NCBI GenBank assembly: GCA_007896885.1
Contig: VOIU01000007.1
Location: 122,686-186,685, forward strand
Length of the DNA: 64,000 bases
From: Bacteroidaceae bacterium HV4-6-C5C
Lineage (GTDB): Bacteria > Bacteroidota > Bacteroidia > Bacteroidales > Bacteroidaceae
Reading direction: 5' to 3'
Under the pieces are notes generated by a model that made no database searches, was not told the DNA's origin, and saw only the letters and a list, made by a program, of their open reading frames with translations. This document shows positions 45,470-54,300 of this stretch, piece by piece. A program made the translations under genes and the position numbers. Numbering within the stretch: the stretch's first letter is position 1; the number at the start of each line of letters is the position of its first letter.

Positions 45470-46309
45470 ATGATTTTAATAGCAGATAGCGGCTCTACAA
45501 AAACAGATTGGAGCGTTGTAGAAAAAGGAAAACTCCTTCAGCAAGTTTACACAAAAGGTACTAATCCTTTCTTTCAGACAGAAGAGGAAATCAGCGATGA
45601 AATAGAAACGACTCTGCTGCCGCAATTGACAACCAACACTTTCGATGCTGTCTATTTTTATGGAGCAGGATGTGGATTCCCCGATAAAATAGCAATGGTT
45701 CACCGTGCTGTAAGTAAACACCTCAATATTTTGGGTAACATCGAAGTCAACACAGACATGCTCGCTGCCGCTCGCGGATTATGCGGTCATGAGTCCGGCA
45801 TAGCATGTATTCTTGGCACAGGATCCAATTCCTGTTACTATAACGGCAAAGATATCGTGAGTAATGTTTCGCCTTTAGGCTTTATCCTTGGTGATGAAGG
45901 AAGCGGCGCATGCCTTGGAAAATTGCTGGTTGGTGACATCCTGAAGAACCAAATGACGTCGGAATTAAAAGAAAAGTTTCTTAATCAATTCGATTTAACC
46001 CCCGGTGACATTATTGATCGTGTATATCGCAAGCCTTTCCCAAACCGCTTTCTGGCAAGTCTTTCACCTTTTTTGGTAGAGAATATCAACGAACCTTCAG
46101 TACGGTCGTTAGTATTAAGCAGTTTCATCTCGTTTATAAAACGGAATGTGATGCAATATGATTACGAGCATAACAAGGTGCACTTCATCGGATCAGTAGC
46201 TTATCATTACCAGGAATTATTGATTGAAGCTTGTAAAGAAACAAATATTCAATTGGGCACAATAATGAAAAGTCCTATGGAAAATCTTATAGCTTATCAT
46301 GCAGAATAA
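45470..46309 (+). CDS. murK: BadF/BcrA-type kinase, probable MurNAc kinase
   Basis: 279-residue cytoplasmic ASKHA kinase with ADSGSTKTDWSVVE at the N-terminus, CILGTGSNSCYYNG and GFILGDEGSGACLGK. It lies 65 nt before murQ, and MurQ needs MurNAc-6-phosphate. In organisms such as Tannerella forsythia that lack a MurNAc phosphotransferase system a kinase makes that compound. The context makes MurNAc the most likely substrate, although GlcNAc is also phosphorylated by this family. A paralog is encoded at 24438. Confidence 0.82.
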   Translation: MILIADSGSTKTDWSVVEKGKLLQQVYTKGTNPFFQTEEEISDEIETTLLPQLTTNTFDAVYFYGAGCGFPDKIAMVHRAVSKHLNILGNIEVNTDMLAAARGLCGHESGIACILGTGSNSCYYNGKDIVSNVSPLGFILGDEGSGACLGKLLVGDILKNQMTSELKEKFLNQFDLTPGDIIDRVYRKPFPNRFLASLSPFLVENINEPSVRSLVLSSFISFIKRNVMQYDYEHNKVHFIGSVAYHYQELLIEACKETNIQLGTIMKSPMENLIAYHAE

Positions 46310-46374
46310 GTCCTTAAAACAGAAATGTTAGAAACAGAAGAAATCGATAATTGTAATCTTTAATTAAAAGAAAA

Positions 46375-47190
46375 ATGGCATTTATAAAGATATCCGAACA
46401 GTCCTCAGTCTATAATAGCCTGGAGAAGAAATCGGTCCGTGAGATTCTGGAGGAAATAAATACAGAAGATCAGAAGGTGGCAATAGCCGTACAAAAAACA
46501 ATCCCCCAAATTGAAAAGCTGGTCACTCAAATTGTCCCCCGCATGAAAAAAGGAGGTCGGGTCTTTTATATGGGAGCTGGAACAAGCGGAAGATTAGGAG
46601 TGTTGGATGCCTCGGAAATTCCTCCAACTTTCGGTATGCCCAATACCTTGATAATCGGATTAATTGCCGGTGGTGATATAGCGCTCCGTAATCCTGTAGA
46701 GAATGCAGAAGATGATACCCAAAGAGGCTGGGAAGAGCTCATGGAGCATAATATATCCGATAAAGACACTGTCATCGGTATCGCTGCTTCGGGTACCACT
46801 CCTTACGTAATAGGCGCATTGCATGAGGCTCGTGCCCGTGGCATATTGACAGCATGTATCACCAGTAATCCTGATTCGCCGATGGCAGCGGAGTCGGATA
46901 TTCCCATAGAAATGATTGTTGGAGCGGAATACGTCACCGGAAGTTCACGCATGAAATCGGGTACGGGACAAAAAATGATCTTGAATATGATCAGTACCGC
47001 CATCATGATACAACTTGGCCGGGTAAAAGGCAATAAAATGGTAAATATGCAACTGACCAATAAAAAGCTTGTAGATAGGGGAACACGAATGCTCATAGAA
47101 GAATTGGGGCTTGATTATGAAAAAGCAAAAGCCTTATTATTAATGCATGGCTCGGTAAAAAAAGCAGTAGAGGCTTACTCTTCAAAATAA
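46375..47190 (+). CDS. murQ: N-acetylmuramic acid 6-phosphate etherase
   Basis: Cleaves the lactyl ether of MurNAc-6-phosphate to GlcNAc-6-phosphate and D-lactate, cytoplasmic. The 271 residues carry the signature MGAGTSGRLGVLDASEIPPTFG with the catalytic Glu81, and the second motif GIAASGTTPYVIGAL and the Ser-rich GSSRMKSGTGQKMILNMIS. It is slightly shorter than the E. coli enzyme at the C-terminus, as usual in Bacteroidetes. It is the diagnostic gene of the locus. Confidence 0.97.
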   Translation: MAFIKISEQSSVYNSLEKKSVREILEEINTEDQKVAIAVQKTIPQIEKLVTQIVPRMKKGGRVFYMGAGTSGRLGVLDASEIPPTFGMPNTLIIGLIAGGDIALRNPVENAEDDTQRGWEELMEHNISDKDTVIGIAASGTTPYVIGALHEARARGILTACITSNPDSPMAAESDIPIEMIVGAEYVTGSSRMKSGTGQKMILNMISTAIMIQLGRVKGNKMVNMQLTNKKLVDRGTRMLIEELGLDYEKAKALLLMHGSVKKAVEAYSSK

Positions 47191-47205
47191 CAAAATTAAG
47201 TTAGT

Positions 47206-47228
47206 AAGCGAGAATATATGTCTCGCTT
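47206..47228 (+). other. Intercistronic hairpin after murQ
   Basis: Perfect 8-base arms AAGCGAGA and TCTCGCTT with a 7-nt loop and no T-run. It lies between murQ and the last gene of the run; partial termination or RNA stabilisation are possible. Confidence 0.45.
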
Positions 47229-47274
47229 GCTGCTGAAGGATATCACACTATCACGCCTTTAATTATATACAGTT

Positions 47275-49233
47275 ATGAAACGCTTTTATTTCTTCTTTCT
47301 AACAGTTTTGATTGCTCTGCAGATGACAGCACAATCTTTACAACGAGTTGCACCCGAACAAGTCGGAATTGACTCTCACAGGCTGAAATATGCCGATGAA
47401 GCAATTGAAAAGGCTATTGCCGACAAGACTATCCCCGGAGCAGTACTCGCAGTGGTACGTAATGGGAAAATGGCATACATCAAAGCGTATGGTAATAAGC
47501 GGGTATTTCCTAACACAGAGCCGATGACAGTAAACACCATATTTGATATGGCATCGTGTAGCAAGGCTATGTCAACGGCTATTTGTACGCATATTCTAAT
47601 AGAAAGAGGAAAACTTCGTTTGCTCGACCCGGTCAGCTTATACATACCGGGATTTAAAGACTGGTCAAGTGAAGATGGAAAAGAAAAAAAAGTTATACGT
47701 ATTGCCGATTTATTAACACATACTTCAGGGCTTCCACCTTATGCTCCGGTAAAAGATTTAGAGGAAAAATACGGTTCTCCGAATCCTGATGGATTAATAG
47801 AATATATTGCAGGCTGTAAACGAGACTTTAAGCCCCAAACAGACTTCCAATATAGTTGCTTAAACTACATTACATTACAGCATATTATTGAGAAGATCAG
47901 TGGAAGGTCTCTACGAGAATTTGCCCGTGAAAACATTTTCAATGTGCTTGGAATGGATCATACGGATTACTTGCCTTGTAAACGTAATGAAGCCGGACAT
48001 TGGATAAATACAACCTCAGCATATTGGGCTAGTCCAAATAGTATTCCCGGTAACGGAAGTGCTATAACAGAGAAGAATAGTAAGAAGAGACACTTAAAGA
48101 AAGATACGAATGAAAGAATTGATAAATCCGTTGCAGACGATTGGCACAGCCTAATTGCCCCCACTGAAAAACAAACGGATGGAAGTGTACTTTGCGGACA
48201 AGTGCATGATCCTCTCGCACGTATTATGAATGGAGGAGTTTCGGGGAATGCCGGAGTCTTTTCATGTGCAGAAGATATTGCCATATTATGCGCAGCTTTA
48301 CAGAACGACGGAGAATGGAACGGTCACCGCATACTCAGCCCGCTGGCTGTAAAAGCGATGCGCACTGTACCGCGCGCAACAGCAACCTTGGGAAGAACAC
48401 TGGGATGGGACAATTTCAGTCCCTATGCTTCCAACAATGGTGATTATTTCAGCCCGGATACGTATGGACATACGGGGTATACGGGCACTTCTATCGTTAT
48501 TGACCCGATGAATAATACTTCCGTTATTCTGCTCACCAATGCTGTCCATCCTGAAGACAAACACAGTGTAGTGCGCTTACGCTCGCTGGTTGCAAATGCC
48601 GTAGCAGCCTCTATCGTAGGAAATGAAAAATTAACAATCTACACCGATCACTATTACAAACGCATTCTGCAGTTTCAAGATGAACCTGCCATTAACTCAC
48701 AAGACATCATCATGTTGGGGAATAGCCTGACTGAAAATGGTGGAGATTGGGCTACTAGATTTGGGAAAAAGAATGTACGTAATAGAGGTATTAGTGGAGA
48801 TATCGTAATGGGTGTTTATGACCGTCTCAATTTGATTCTTCTGGGGCATCCTGAAAAACTGTTTTTATTAATCGGTATAAATGATGTCTCACACAATCTT
48901 TCGACGGACTCTATCGCAAAGATGATCACTACAACAGTAGAACGCATTCAGCGTGAGTCTCCCGAAACAAAGCTTTACCTGCAAAGCCTTCTTCCGATAA
49001 ACGAAAGCTTCGGGCGCTATAAAGCTCTTACAGGTAAAACTGAAATGGTACCGGCAATCAATAAAAAGCTGGAAGTTATAGCAAGAGAACATCATATTAA
49101 TTTTATAAACTTATTCCCTCTATTTACCGAAAAAGGCAAAAGTATTCTACGCACCGAACTTACAGGAGACGGGCTACATTTAAATGAAGATGGGTATAAA
49201 ATTTGGGTAAAAGAACTGAAAAAAGAATTATAA
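47275..49233 (+). CDS. Secreted class C beta-lactamase-like hydrolase fused to an SGNH esterase
   Basis: 652 residues with signal peptide MKRFYFFFLTVLIALQMTAQ. Residues 30-440 are a serine hydrolase of the beta-lactamase/DD-peptidase type, with the S-x-x-K motif at Ser94-Lys97, YSCLNY in place of the usual YxN box, and HTGYTGT as the KTG box. From about residue 475 an SGNH hydrolase follows: MLGNSLTENGGDW (nucleophile Ser), GISGDIVMG, IGINDVSH and DGLHLNEDGY with the catalytic Asp/His. Acting outside the inner membrane, it could remove D-Ala and an O-acetyl or other ester from wall fragments; this is inference. Confidence 0.87.
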   Translation: MKRFYFFFLTVLIALQMTAQSLQRVAPEQVGIDSHRLKYADEAIEKAIADKTIPGAVLAVVRNGKMAYIKAYGNKRVFPNTEPMTVNTIFDMASCSKAMSTAICTHILIERGKLRLLDPVSLYIPGFKDWSSEDGKEKKVIRIADLLTHTSGLPPYAPVKDLEEKYGSPNPDGLIEYIAGCKRDFKPQTDFQYSCLNYITLQHIIEKISGRSLREFARENIFNVLGMDHTDYLPCKRNEAGHWINTTSAYWASPNSIPGNGSAITEKNSKKRHLKKDTNERIDKSVADDWHSLIAPTEKQTDGSVLCGQVHDPLARIMNGGVSGNAGVFSCAEDIAILCAALQNDGEWNGHRILSPLAVKAMRTVPRATATLGRTLGWDNFSPYASNNGDYFSPDTYGHTGYTGTSIVIDPMNNTSVILLTNAVHPEDKHSVVRLRSLVANAVAASIVGNEKLTIYTDHYYKRILQFQDEPAINSQDIIMLGNSLTENGGDWATRFGKKNVRNRGISGDIVMGVYDRLNLILLGHPEKLFLLIGINDVSHNLSTDSIAKMITTTVERIQRESPETKLYLQSLLPINESFGRYKALTGKTEMVPAINKKLEVIAREHHINFINLFPLFTEKGKSILRTELTGDGLHLNEDGYKIWVKELKKEL

Positions 49234-49256
49234 AAGTCCCTACCACCATACAAAGG

Positions 49257-49303
49257 AATCCCCGGAACAAGTTTTTTGGACTTATCCGGGGATTTATCTT
49301 TTA
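49257..49303. terminator. Bidirectional terminator ending the salvage run
   Basis: Perfect 10-base arms AATCCCCGGA (49257-49266) and TCCGGGGATT (49285-49294) with a small secondary pairing in the loop. T-rich DNA follows in the rightward direction. It separates converging genes. Confidence 0.8.
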
Positions 49304-49319
49304 TAATAGGTTCCAGAAA

Positions 49320-49934
49320 TTACTTGATGATATCAGTCAACTGAACATCAAATGCCAATAAAGAATATCCGGGAATGCTTCCGTGGGCAGATGTACCATA
49401 AGCCGATTGATATGGAATGTAAATCATCCAACGCTCACCCTTACGCATATATTGCAGAGCTTCTGTCCAGCCGGTAATGACGCCTGTCACAGCGAACTGA
49501 CTGGGAGAATCCGTCTCTGTAGGATTTTTATCTCCAGCGAAGGTCTTATCTAAAGCTGTATACCCTGTAAAATTACCATCAAACTTATCTCCGGTTATAA
49601 CTGTACCATAATAGTAAACTTTGACGGACTCAGTATACATAGGACGCTGGCCTTGATTATTGGCGATAATCTTTTTACAATAGATGTATTGTTTATCCTT
49701 CGCAGTACTTGCGAGCGGCACCGGAATAGAAAACAACGTTCCAACCGGCATTGCAAGAGCTGCCTCTTCCGTAGCAACAATTGTTGGATTTAATGCTTTC
49801 AAAGAATCAACGAAAGCTTCGTTTCTTTCTTTCCAATTAGAAAACTTCCCCTGATCTTCCACTTCACTACATGAAGTGAACACAGCTACCATAAGCAGTA
49901 GAACAGGAAGGAATGCAAAGAGTTTTTTCTTCAT
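49320..49934 (-). CDS. FKBP-type peptidyl-prolyl isomerase lipoprotein
   Basis: 204 residues. The N-terminus MKKKLFAFLPVLLLMVAVFTSCSE carries a lipobox with Cys22. An FKBP domain occupies the second half: VKVYYYGTVITGDKFDGNF near the start of the fold, then VTGVITGWTEALQYMRKGERWMIYIPYQSAYGTSAHGSIPGYSLLAFDVQL. It should assist folding of exported proteins at the outer membrane or periplasm. It lies directly downstream of glyS on the same strand (71 nt). Confidence 0.9.
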   Translation of the reverse strand: MKKKLFAFLPVLLLMVAVFTSCSEVEDQGKFSNWKERNEAFVDSLKALNPTIVATEEAALAMPVGTLFSIPVPLASTAKDKQYIYCKKIIANNQGQRPMYTESVKVYYYGTVITGDKFDGNFTGYTALDKTFAGDKNPTETDSPSQFAVTGVITGWTEALQYMRKGERWMIYIPYQSAYGTSAHGSIPGYSLLAFDVQLTDIIK

Positions 49935-50005
49935 TCTAATAATTTGTTGTTTACTTATTACTTTGACTATTGCTAGTAAGAGGTATATCGTGTATGTTTA
50001 ATATA

Positions 50006-51547
50006 TTACTGCAATGTTTTCAACAAAGAAGTTATACTTACGCGATCTTCTATGATATTATTCAGCTCTGAGATAGCCACACGTTCTTGCTGCATCGTAT
50101 CACGATTACGCAGAGTTACGCAATTATCTTCCAATGTCTGATGATCAACAGTTACACAGAACGGGGTACCAATAGCATCCTGACGACGATAACGCTTTCC
50201 AATACTATCTTTCTCATCGTACTGACAGTGAAAATGGAACTTCAAAGCATCAATAATCTCACGGGCTTTTTCCGGCAGACCGTCTTTCTTCACTAACGGC
50301 ATTACGGCAAGTTTCACAGGAGCAAGGGCTGCAGGCAACTTCAACACTACACGGCTTTCACCATTTTCCAATTGCTCTTCACGATATGAAGCCGATATTA
50401 TACTAAGGAACATACGGTCTACTCCAATTGATGTTTCAATAACATAAGGAGTGTATGATTCGTTTTGTTCCGGATCAAAATATTTGATATTCTTACCGGA
50501 GAACTTTTCATGTTGAGATAAATCGAAGTTTGTACGGCTATGAATACCTTCCACTTCTTTGAAACCGAAAGGCATCAAGAATTCAATATCGGTAGCTGCA
50601 TTAGCATAATGGGCCAATTTCTCATGATCGTGATAACGATAATGATCATCACCAAAGCCTAAAGCCTTATGCCATTTCAAACGAATTTCTTTCCAAGTCT
50701 TAAACCACTCAAGTTCTGTTCCCGGTTTTACAAAGAACTGCATTTCCATTTGTTCAAATTCACGCATACGGAAGATAAACTGGCGGGCAACAATCTCATT
50801 ACGGAAAGCTTTACCAATCTGCGCGATACCGAAAGGCAGTTTCATACGACCGGTCTTCTGAACATTCAGATAGTTCACAAAGATGCCTTGGGCAGTTTCA
50901 GGACGTAGATAAATCTTCATCGCCCCATCAGCAGTAGATCCCATCTCTGTATTAAACATCAGATTGAACTGACGAACTTCCGTCCAGTTTTTTGTTCCAC
51001 TGATCGGACAAACAATCTCTTCATCAAGAATGATCTGACGAAGTTCATTCAAATCACCATCATTCAGAGCTTTGGCATAACGTTCATGCAACGCATCCCT
51101 TTTAGCCAAATTCTCCAACACACGTCCGTTAGTAGTACGGAACTGAGCTTCATCGAATGCTTCGCCAAAACGTTTTGCAGCCTTGGCAACTTCTTTATCT
51201 ATCTTGTCGTCGTATTTTGCGATTTGTTCTTCAATAAGTACATCGGCACGATAACGTTTTTTGGAATCACGGTTGTCAATCAATGGATCATTGAATGCGT
51301 CCACATGTCCTGAAGCTTTCCAAATAGTGGGATGCATAAAAATAGCAGAATCAAGGCCAACAATATTTTCGTGTAACAAAACCATGCTCTGCCACCAATA
51401 TTGTTTGATGTTGTTTTTCAACTCCACCCCGTTCTGACCATAATCATAAACAGCTCCCAATCCATCATAAATCTCGCTTGAAGGAAAAACGAATCCATAT
51501 TCTTTGCAATGTGATACAAGTTTTTTAAAAACGTCCTCTTGTGCCAT
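50006..51547 (-). CDS. glyS: Glycine--tRNA ligase
   Basis: 513-residue class II synthetase of the homodimeric type, not the alpha2beta2 E. coli form. Motif 2 reads FRNEIVARQFIFRMREFEQMEMQFF, preceded by YLRPETAQGIFVNYLN. The late motif 3 region is VIETSIGVDRMFLSII. The C-terminal anticodon-binding domain starts near ALAPVKLAVMPLV. Normal length and complete. Confidence 0.97.
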   Translation of the reverse strand: MAQEDVFKKLVSHCKEYGFVFPSSEIYDGLGAVYDYGQNGVELKNNIKQYWWQSMVLLHENIVGLDSAIFMHPTIWKASGHVDAFNDPLIDNRDSKKRYRADVLIEEQIAKYDDKIDKEVAKAAKRFGEAFDEAQFRTTNGRVLENLAKRDALHERYAKALNDGDLNELRQIILDEEIVCPISGTKNWTEVRQFNLMFNTEMGSTADGAMKIYLRPETAQGIFVNYLNVQKTGRMKLPFGIAQIGKAFRNEIVARQFIFRMREFEQMEMQFFVKPGTELEWFKTWKEIRLKWHKALGFGDDHYRYHDHEKLAHYANAATDIEFLMPFGFKEVEGIHSRTNFDLSQHEKFSGKNIKYFDPEQNESYTPYVIETSIGVDRMFLSIISASYREEQLENGESRVVLKLPAALAPVKLAVMPLVKKDGLPEKAREIIDALKFHFHCQYDEKDSIGKRYRRQDAIGTPFCVTVDHQTLEDNCVTLRNRDTMQQERVAISELNNIIEDRVSITSLLKTLQ

Positions 51548-51589
51548 TATTTTCTATATTTTTTATATTATATTTGAAGTAAAACCGGC

Positions 51590-51597
51590 ACAAAGAT
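51590..51597 (-). promoter_or_regulatory. Putative -7 element of glyS
   Basis: Minus-strand TATCTTTG is a full match to TAnnTTTG, 43 nt before the start codon. Confidence 0.45.
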
Positions 51598-51631
51598 AGC
51601 TATTTATATCAGATAGTGGATACTTGGGATA

Positions 51632-53284
51632 TTAATTTATCTTATTAGCAGGGATTTCCAATTCGTTGAGTGTTTCCATCTTCTTTTTATCCAAAAACTC
51701 ATAGATACCGCATAAATGCTCGCGTACCCGCTTGTTGCCAAACTCATATACCTTTGTCACCAGTCCGTCTAGAAAATCACGATCATGGCTGACAACAATG
51801 AGTGTACCGTCAAAGTCTATTAGGGCTTGTTTCAGGATGTCCTTCGTCTTCATATCCAGGTGATTGGTAGGTTCATCTAAAATCAACAGATTCACCGGCT
51901 CGAGCAGCAACTTAATCATGGCAAGACGCGTACGCTCTCCACCGGATAAAACTTTTACCTTCTTCATGGACTCTTCGGGACCCCCAAACATGAAAGCTCC
52001 CAAAAGATCACGTATTTTATTGCGTATTTCTCCCCTTGCAACGTCATCAATGGTTTGGAATACGGTAAGATTATCATCCAGCAAAGATGCCTGATTCTGT
52101 GCAAAATAGCCAATTTGTACGTTATGCCCCAAGGTCAGCGTACCGGCATGTTCTATCTCTTTCATGATACACTTCACCAGCGTTGACTTTCCTTCGCCGT
52201 TCTTACCGACAAAAGCCACTTTATCTCCACGCTCTATTGTAAGCGAAGCCCCTTGAAAAACCACATGCTCACCGTAAGCCTTACCTACCGCTTCCATTAT
52301 GACAGGATGGCTACCCGAACGGGGAGAAGGTGGAAACTTCAAACGTAGTGCCGAAGTATCTTCTTCATCCACTTCAAGCAATTCCAGCTTTTCCAACATT
52401 TTCACACGGCTCTGCACTTGAAGAGTCTTAGAGTAAGTACCTTTAAAGCGCTCAATGAATTCTTTGGTCTCGGCAATAAACTTTTGCTGCTCATCATAGG
52501 CCTTTTGTTGTTGCTCACGGCGCTCCTTACGTAGTTCTAAATATTTAGAATAATTGACTTTGTAATCATATATGCGCCCCATAGTCACCTCAATGGTACG
52601 GGTGGTAATATTATCCACAAACTTGCGGTCATGACTGATAACTATAACCGCCTTACCATTATTGATCAGAAAATCTTCGAGCCATTGAATGGAGGTGATG
52701 TCCAAATGGTTGGTAGGTTCGTCCAGCAGAAGCACATCCGGCTTTTGCAACAACAGCTTGGCTAGTTCAATACGCATACGCCACCCACCACTGAAGTCAC
52801 GCGTCTGACGCTGGAAATCATTGCGGCTAAAGCCTAGTCCGAGCAATGTTTTCTCCACATCTTCCTCATAATTGGTGGCATCTATTGTATAGAATTTATC
52901 ACTCAAAGCTGACACTTGCTCTATCAGAGCCATATAACTGTCACTTTCATAGTCGGTACGAGTCTCCAGTTCCTTGTTTAAGCGGTCTATTTCCGCCTCC
53001 ATTTCATGCAGGTGAGCAAAGGCTTGTGCCGTCTCTTCAAATACCGTACGCCCGTCTTCGGTCATCAAGTGCTGGGGAAGATAAGCAATCACGCAGTCTT
53101 TGGGAACGGAGATATTACCTCGCGTAGGTTGTCTGGCTCCTGCAAGAATCTTCAGTAAAGTACTTTTTCCGGCGCCGTTCTTACCCATTAAAGCAATACG
53201 ATCTTTCTCGTTAATCACAAACGAAATACCATTAAATAAGGTGGTGCCGCCAAATTCTACGGCAAGTCCGTCTATCGAAATCAT
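51632..53284 (-). CDS. ABC-F family ATPase
   Basis: 550 residues with two ATP-binding cassettes and no membrane domain. Walker A motifs are GKNGAGKSTLL and GKNGEGKSTLV, signatures FSGGWRMRIELAKLL and LSGGERTRLAMIKLL, and Walker B plus D-loop LLLDEPTNHLD and LILDEPTNHLD. Between them lies the charged linker (YLELRKERREQQQKAYDEQQKF) that reaches into the ribosome. ABC-F proteins regulate translation or protect ribosomes from antibiotics; nothing here tells which. Confidence 0.93.
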   Translation of the reverse strand: MISIDGLAVEFGGTTLFNGISFVINEKDRIALMGKNGAGKSTLLKILAGARQPTRGNISVPKDCVIAYLPQHLMTEDGRTVFEETAQAFAHLHEMEAEIDRLNKELETRTDYESDSYMALIEQVSALSDKFYTIDATNYEEDVEKTLLGLGFSRNDFQRQTRDFSGGWRMRIELAKLLLQKPDVLLLDEPTNHLDITSIQWLEDFLINNGKAVIVISHDRKFVDNITTRTIEVTMGRIYDYKVNYSKYLELRKERREQQQKAYDEQQKFIAETKEFIERFKGTYSKTLQVQSRVKMLEKLELLEVDEEDTSALRLKFPPSPRSGSHPVIMEAVGKAYGEHVVFQGASLTIERGDKVAFVGKNGEGKSTLVKCIMKEIEHAGTLTLGHNVQIGYFAQNQASLLDDNLTVFQTIDDVARGEIRNKIRDLLGAFMFGGPEESMKKVKVLSGGERTRLAMIKLLLEPVNLLILDEPTNHLDMKTKDILKQALIDFDGTLIVVSHDRDFLDGLVTKVYEFGNKRVREHLCGIYEFLDKKKMETLNELEIPANKIN

Positions 53285-53307
53285 TCAGTCATTTTTTTAA
53301 TAAGCCG

Positions 53308-53315
53308 CAAAGATA
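53308..53315 (-). promoter_or_regulatory. Putative -7 element of the ABC-F gene
   Basis: Minus-strand TATCTTTG, a full match, 24 nt before the start codon. Confidence 0.45.
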
Positions 53316-53437
53316 ATATTATTTATCACAGAATGATATACTCTACACCTCACTTATCAGCATTCTTCCAAAGTACAACATCAGGAGCCGGATTCACCGA
53401 CCGATATCCTGCATTTATCGATTTTTCAACCGTAAAT

Positions 53438-53481
53438 TATCCGATCAGGCTATATAGAAATGAATAAATCGGATATCTTTG
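53438..53481 (+). promoter_or_regulatory. Putative promoter with overlapping dyad, LiaF-like/LytTR pair
   Basis: The -7 element TATCTTTG is at 53474-53481. An inverted repeat, TATCCGAT (53438-53445) and ATCGGATA (53468-53475), has its right arm overlapping the -7 by two bases. A regulator bound there would block or position RNA polymerase. Confidence 0.5.
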
Positions 53482-53508
53482 TCTCATTACTTACCAAAAA
53501 TTAGAAAA

Positions 53509-54297
53509 ATGAAAGATAAAGAAAATGTTGATTTTCACAGAAGATTATCCGGCAGATTGTTAATTGCCCTACTTCTGGTCCTCTCCGGCATAATGATGCT
53601 TGCGCGCAATACCGGCTGGATTACCAATGAAGCCTTTGATGCCATTGTATCATGGCAAACCCTACTCGTTATACTCGGTATTTATTCTATTATACACCGG
53701 CATTATATAAGCGGTCTCTTTCTACTCGCCATAGGCTCATATCTTTTATTGGGGAGCGATCTCGGAATATCTAAAGATTGCCAGACAATGGTTTGGCCGG
53801 TCGCCCTGATTGTAATGGGCGTCTTGTTTTACATAAAAAGTCGGAACCGACATTATTGGATAAAAAAGCATCAATGCCGCCATGAACGCTTGCGAATGAG
53901 AAGATGCACAACGAATGCAGAAGGGGGCAACGAAACAATAAAAGAAGAATATACTTCGGAAGATGGGTATCTAAATACCAATAATGTTTTCGGAGGTGTA
54001 CGCCACGTCGTATTGGACGAAACATTCAAAGGAGCCAATATCCGAACCTCATTTGGAGGTACAACTATCGATTTACGCCGGACACACATTTTACAGGGAG
54101 AGACCTATATTGATATAGATTGCAACTGGGGAGGAATTGAGCTCTATATTCCCTCCGATTGGAAAGTCATATTCAAATGTAATTCTTTCTTTGGAGGTTA
54201 TGAAGACAAGCGCTGGCAAGATCCAAACATTAACCAAGAACTTATCTTAGTCATTCGTGGAAATATTTCATTCGGAGGATTAGAGATTAAAGACTAA
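53509..54297 (+). CDS. LiaF-like envelope-stress membrane protein
   Basis: 262 residues. Four membrane helices fill residues about 15-110 (DUF5668-like LLIALLLVLSGIMMLARNTGW and so on). A soluble beta-structured LiaF-type domain follows (VFGGVRHVVLDETFKGANIRTSFGGTTIDLRR, then NWGGIELYIPSDWKV). In Gram-positive bacteria LiaF restrains a wall-stress sensor. The ATG at 53509 is used because the earlier TTG lies within the promoter. It ends 3 nt before the LytTR gene. Confidence 0.85.
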   Translation: MKDKENVDFHRRLSGRLLIALLLVLSGIMMLARNTGWITNEAFDAIVSWQTLLVILGIYSIIHRHYISGLFLLAIGSYLLLGSDLGISKDCQTMVWPVALIVMGVLFYIKSRNRHYWIKKHQCRHERLRMRRCTTNAEGGNETIKEEYTSEDGYLNTNNVFGGVRHVVLDETFKGANIRTSFGGTTIDLRRTHILQGETYIDIDCNWGGIELYIPSDWKVIFKCNSFFGGYEDKRWQDPNINQELILVIRGNISFGGLEIKD

Positions 54298-54300
54298 TAC

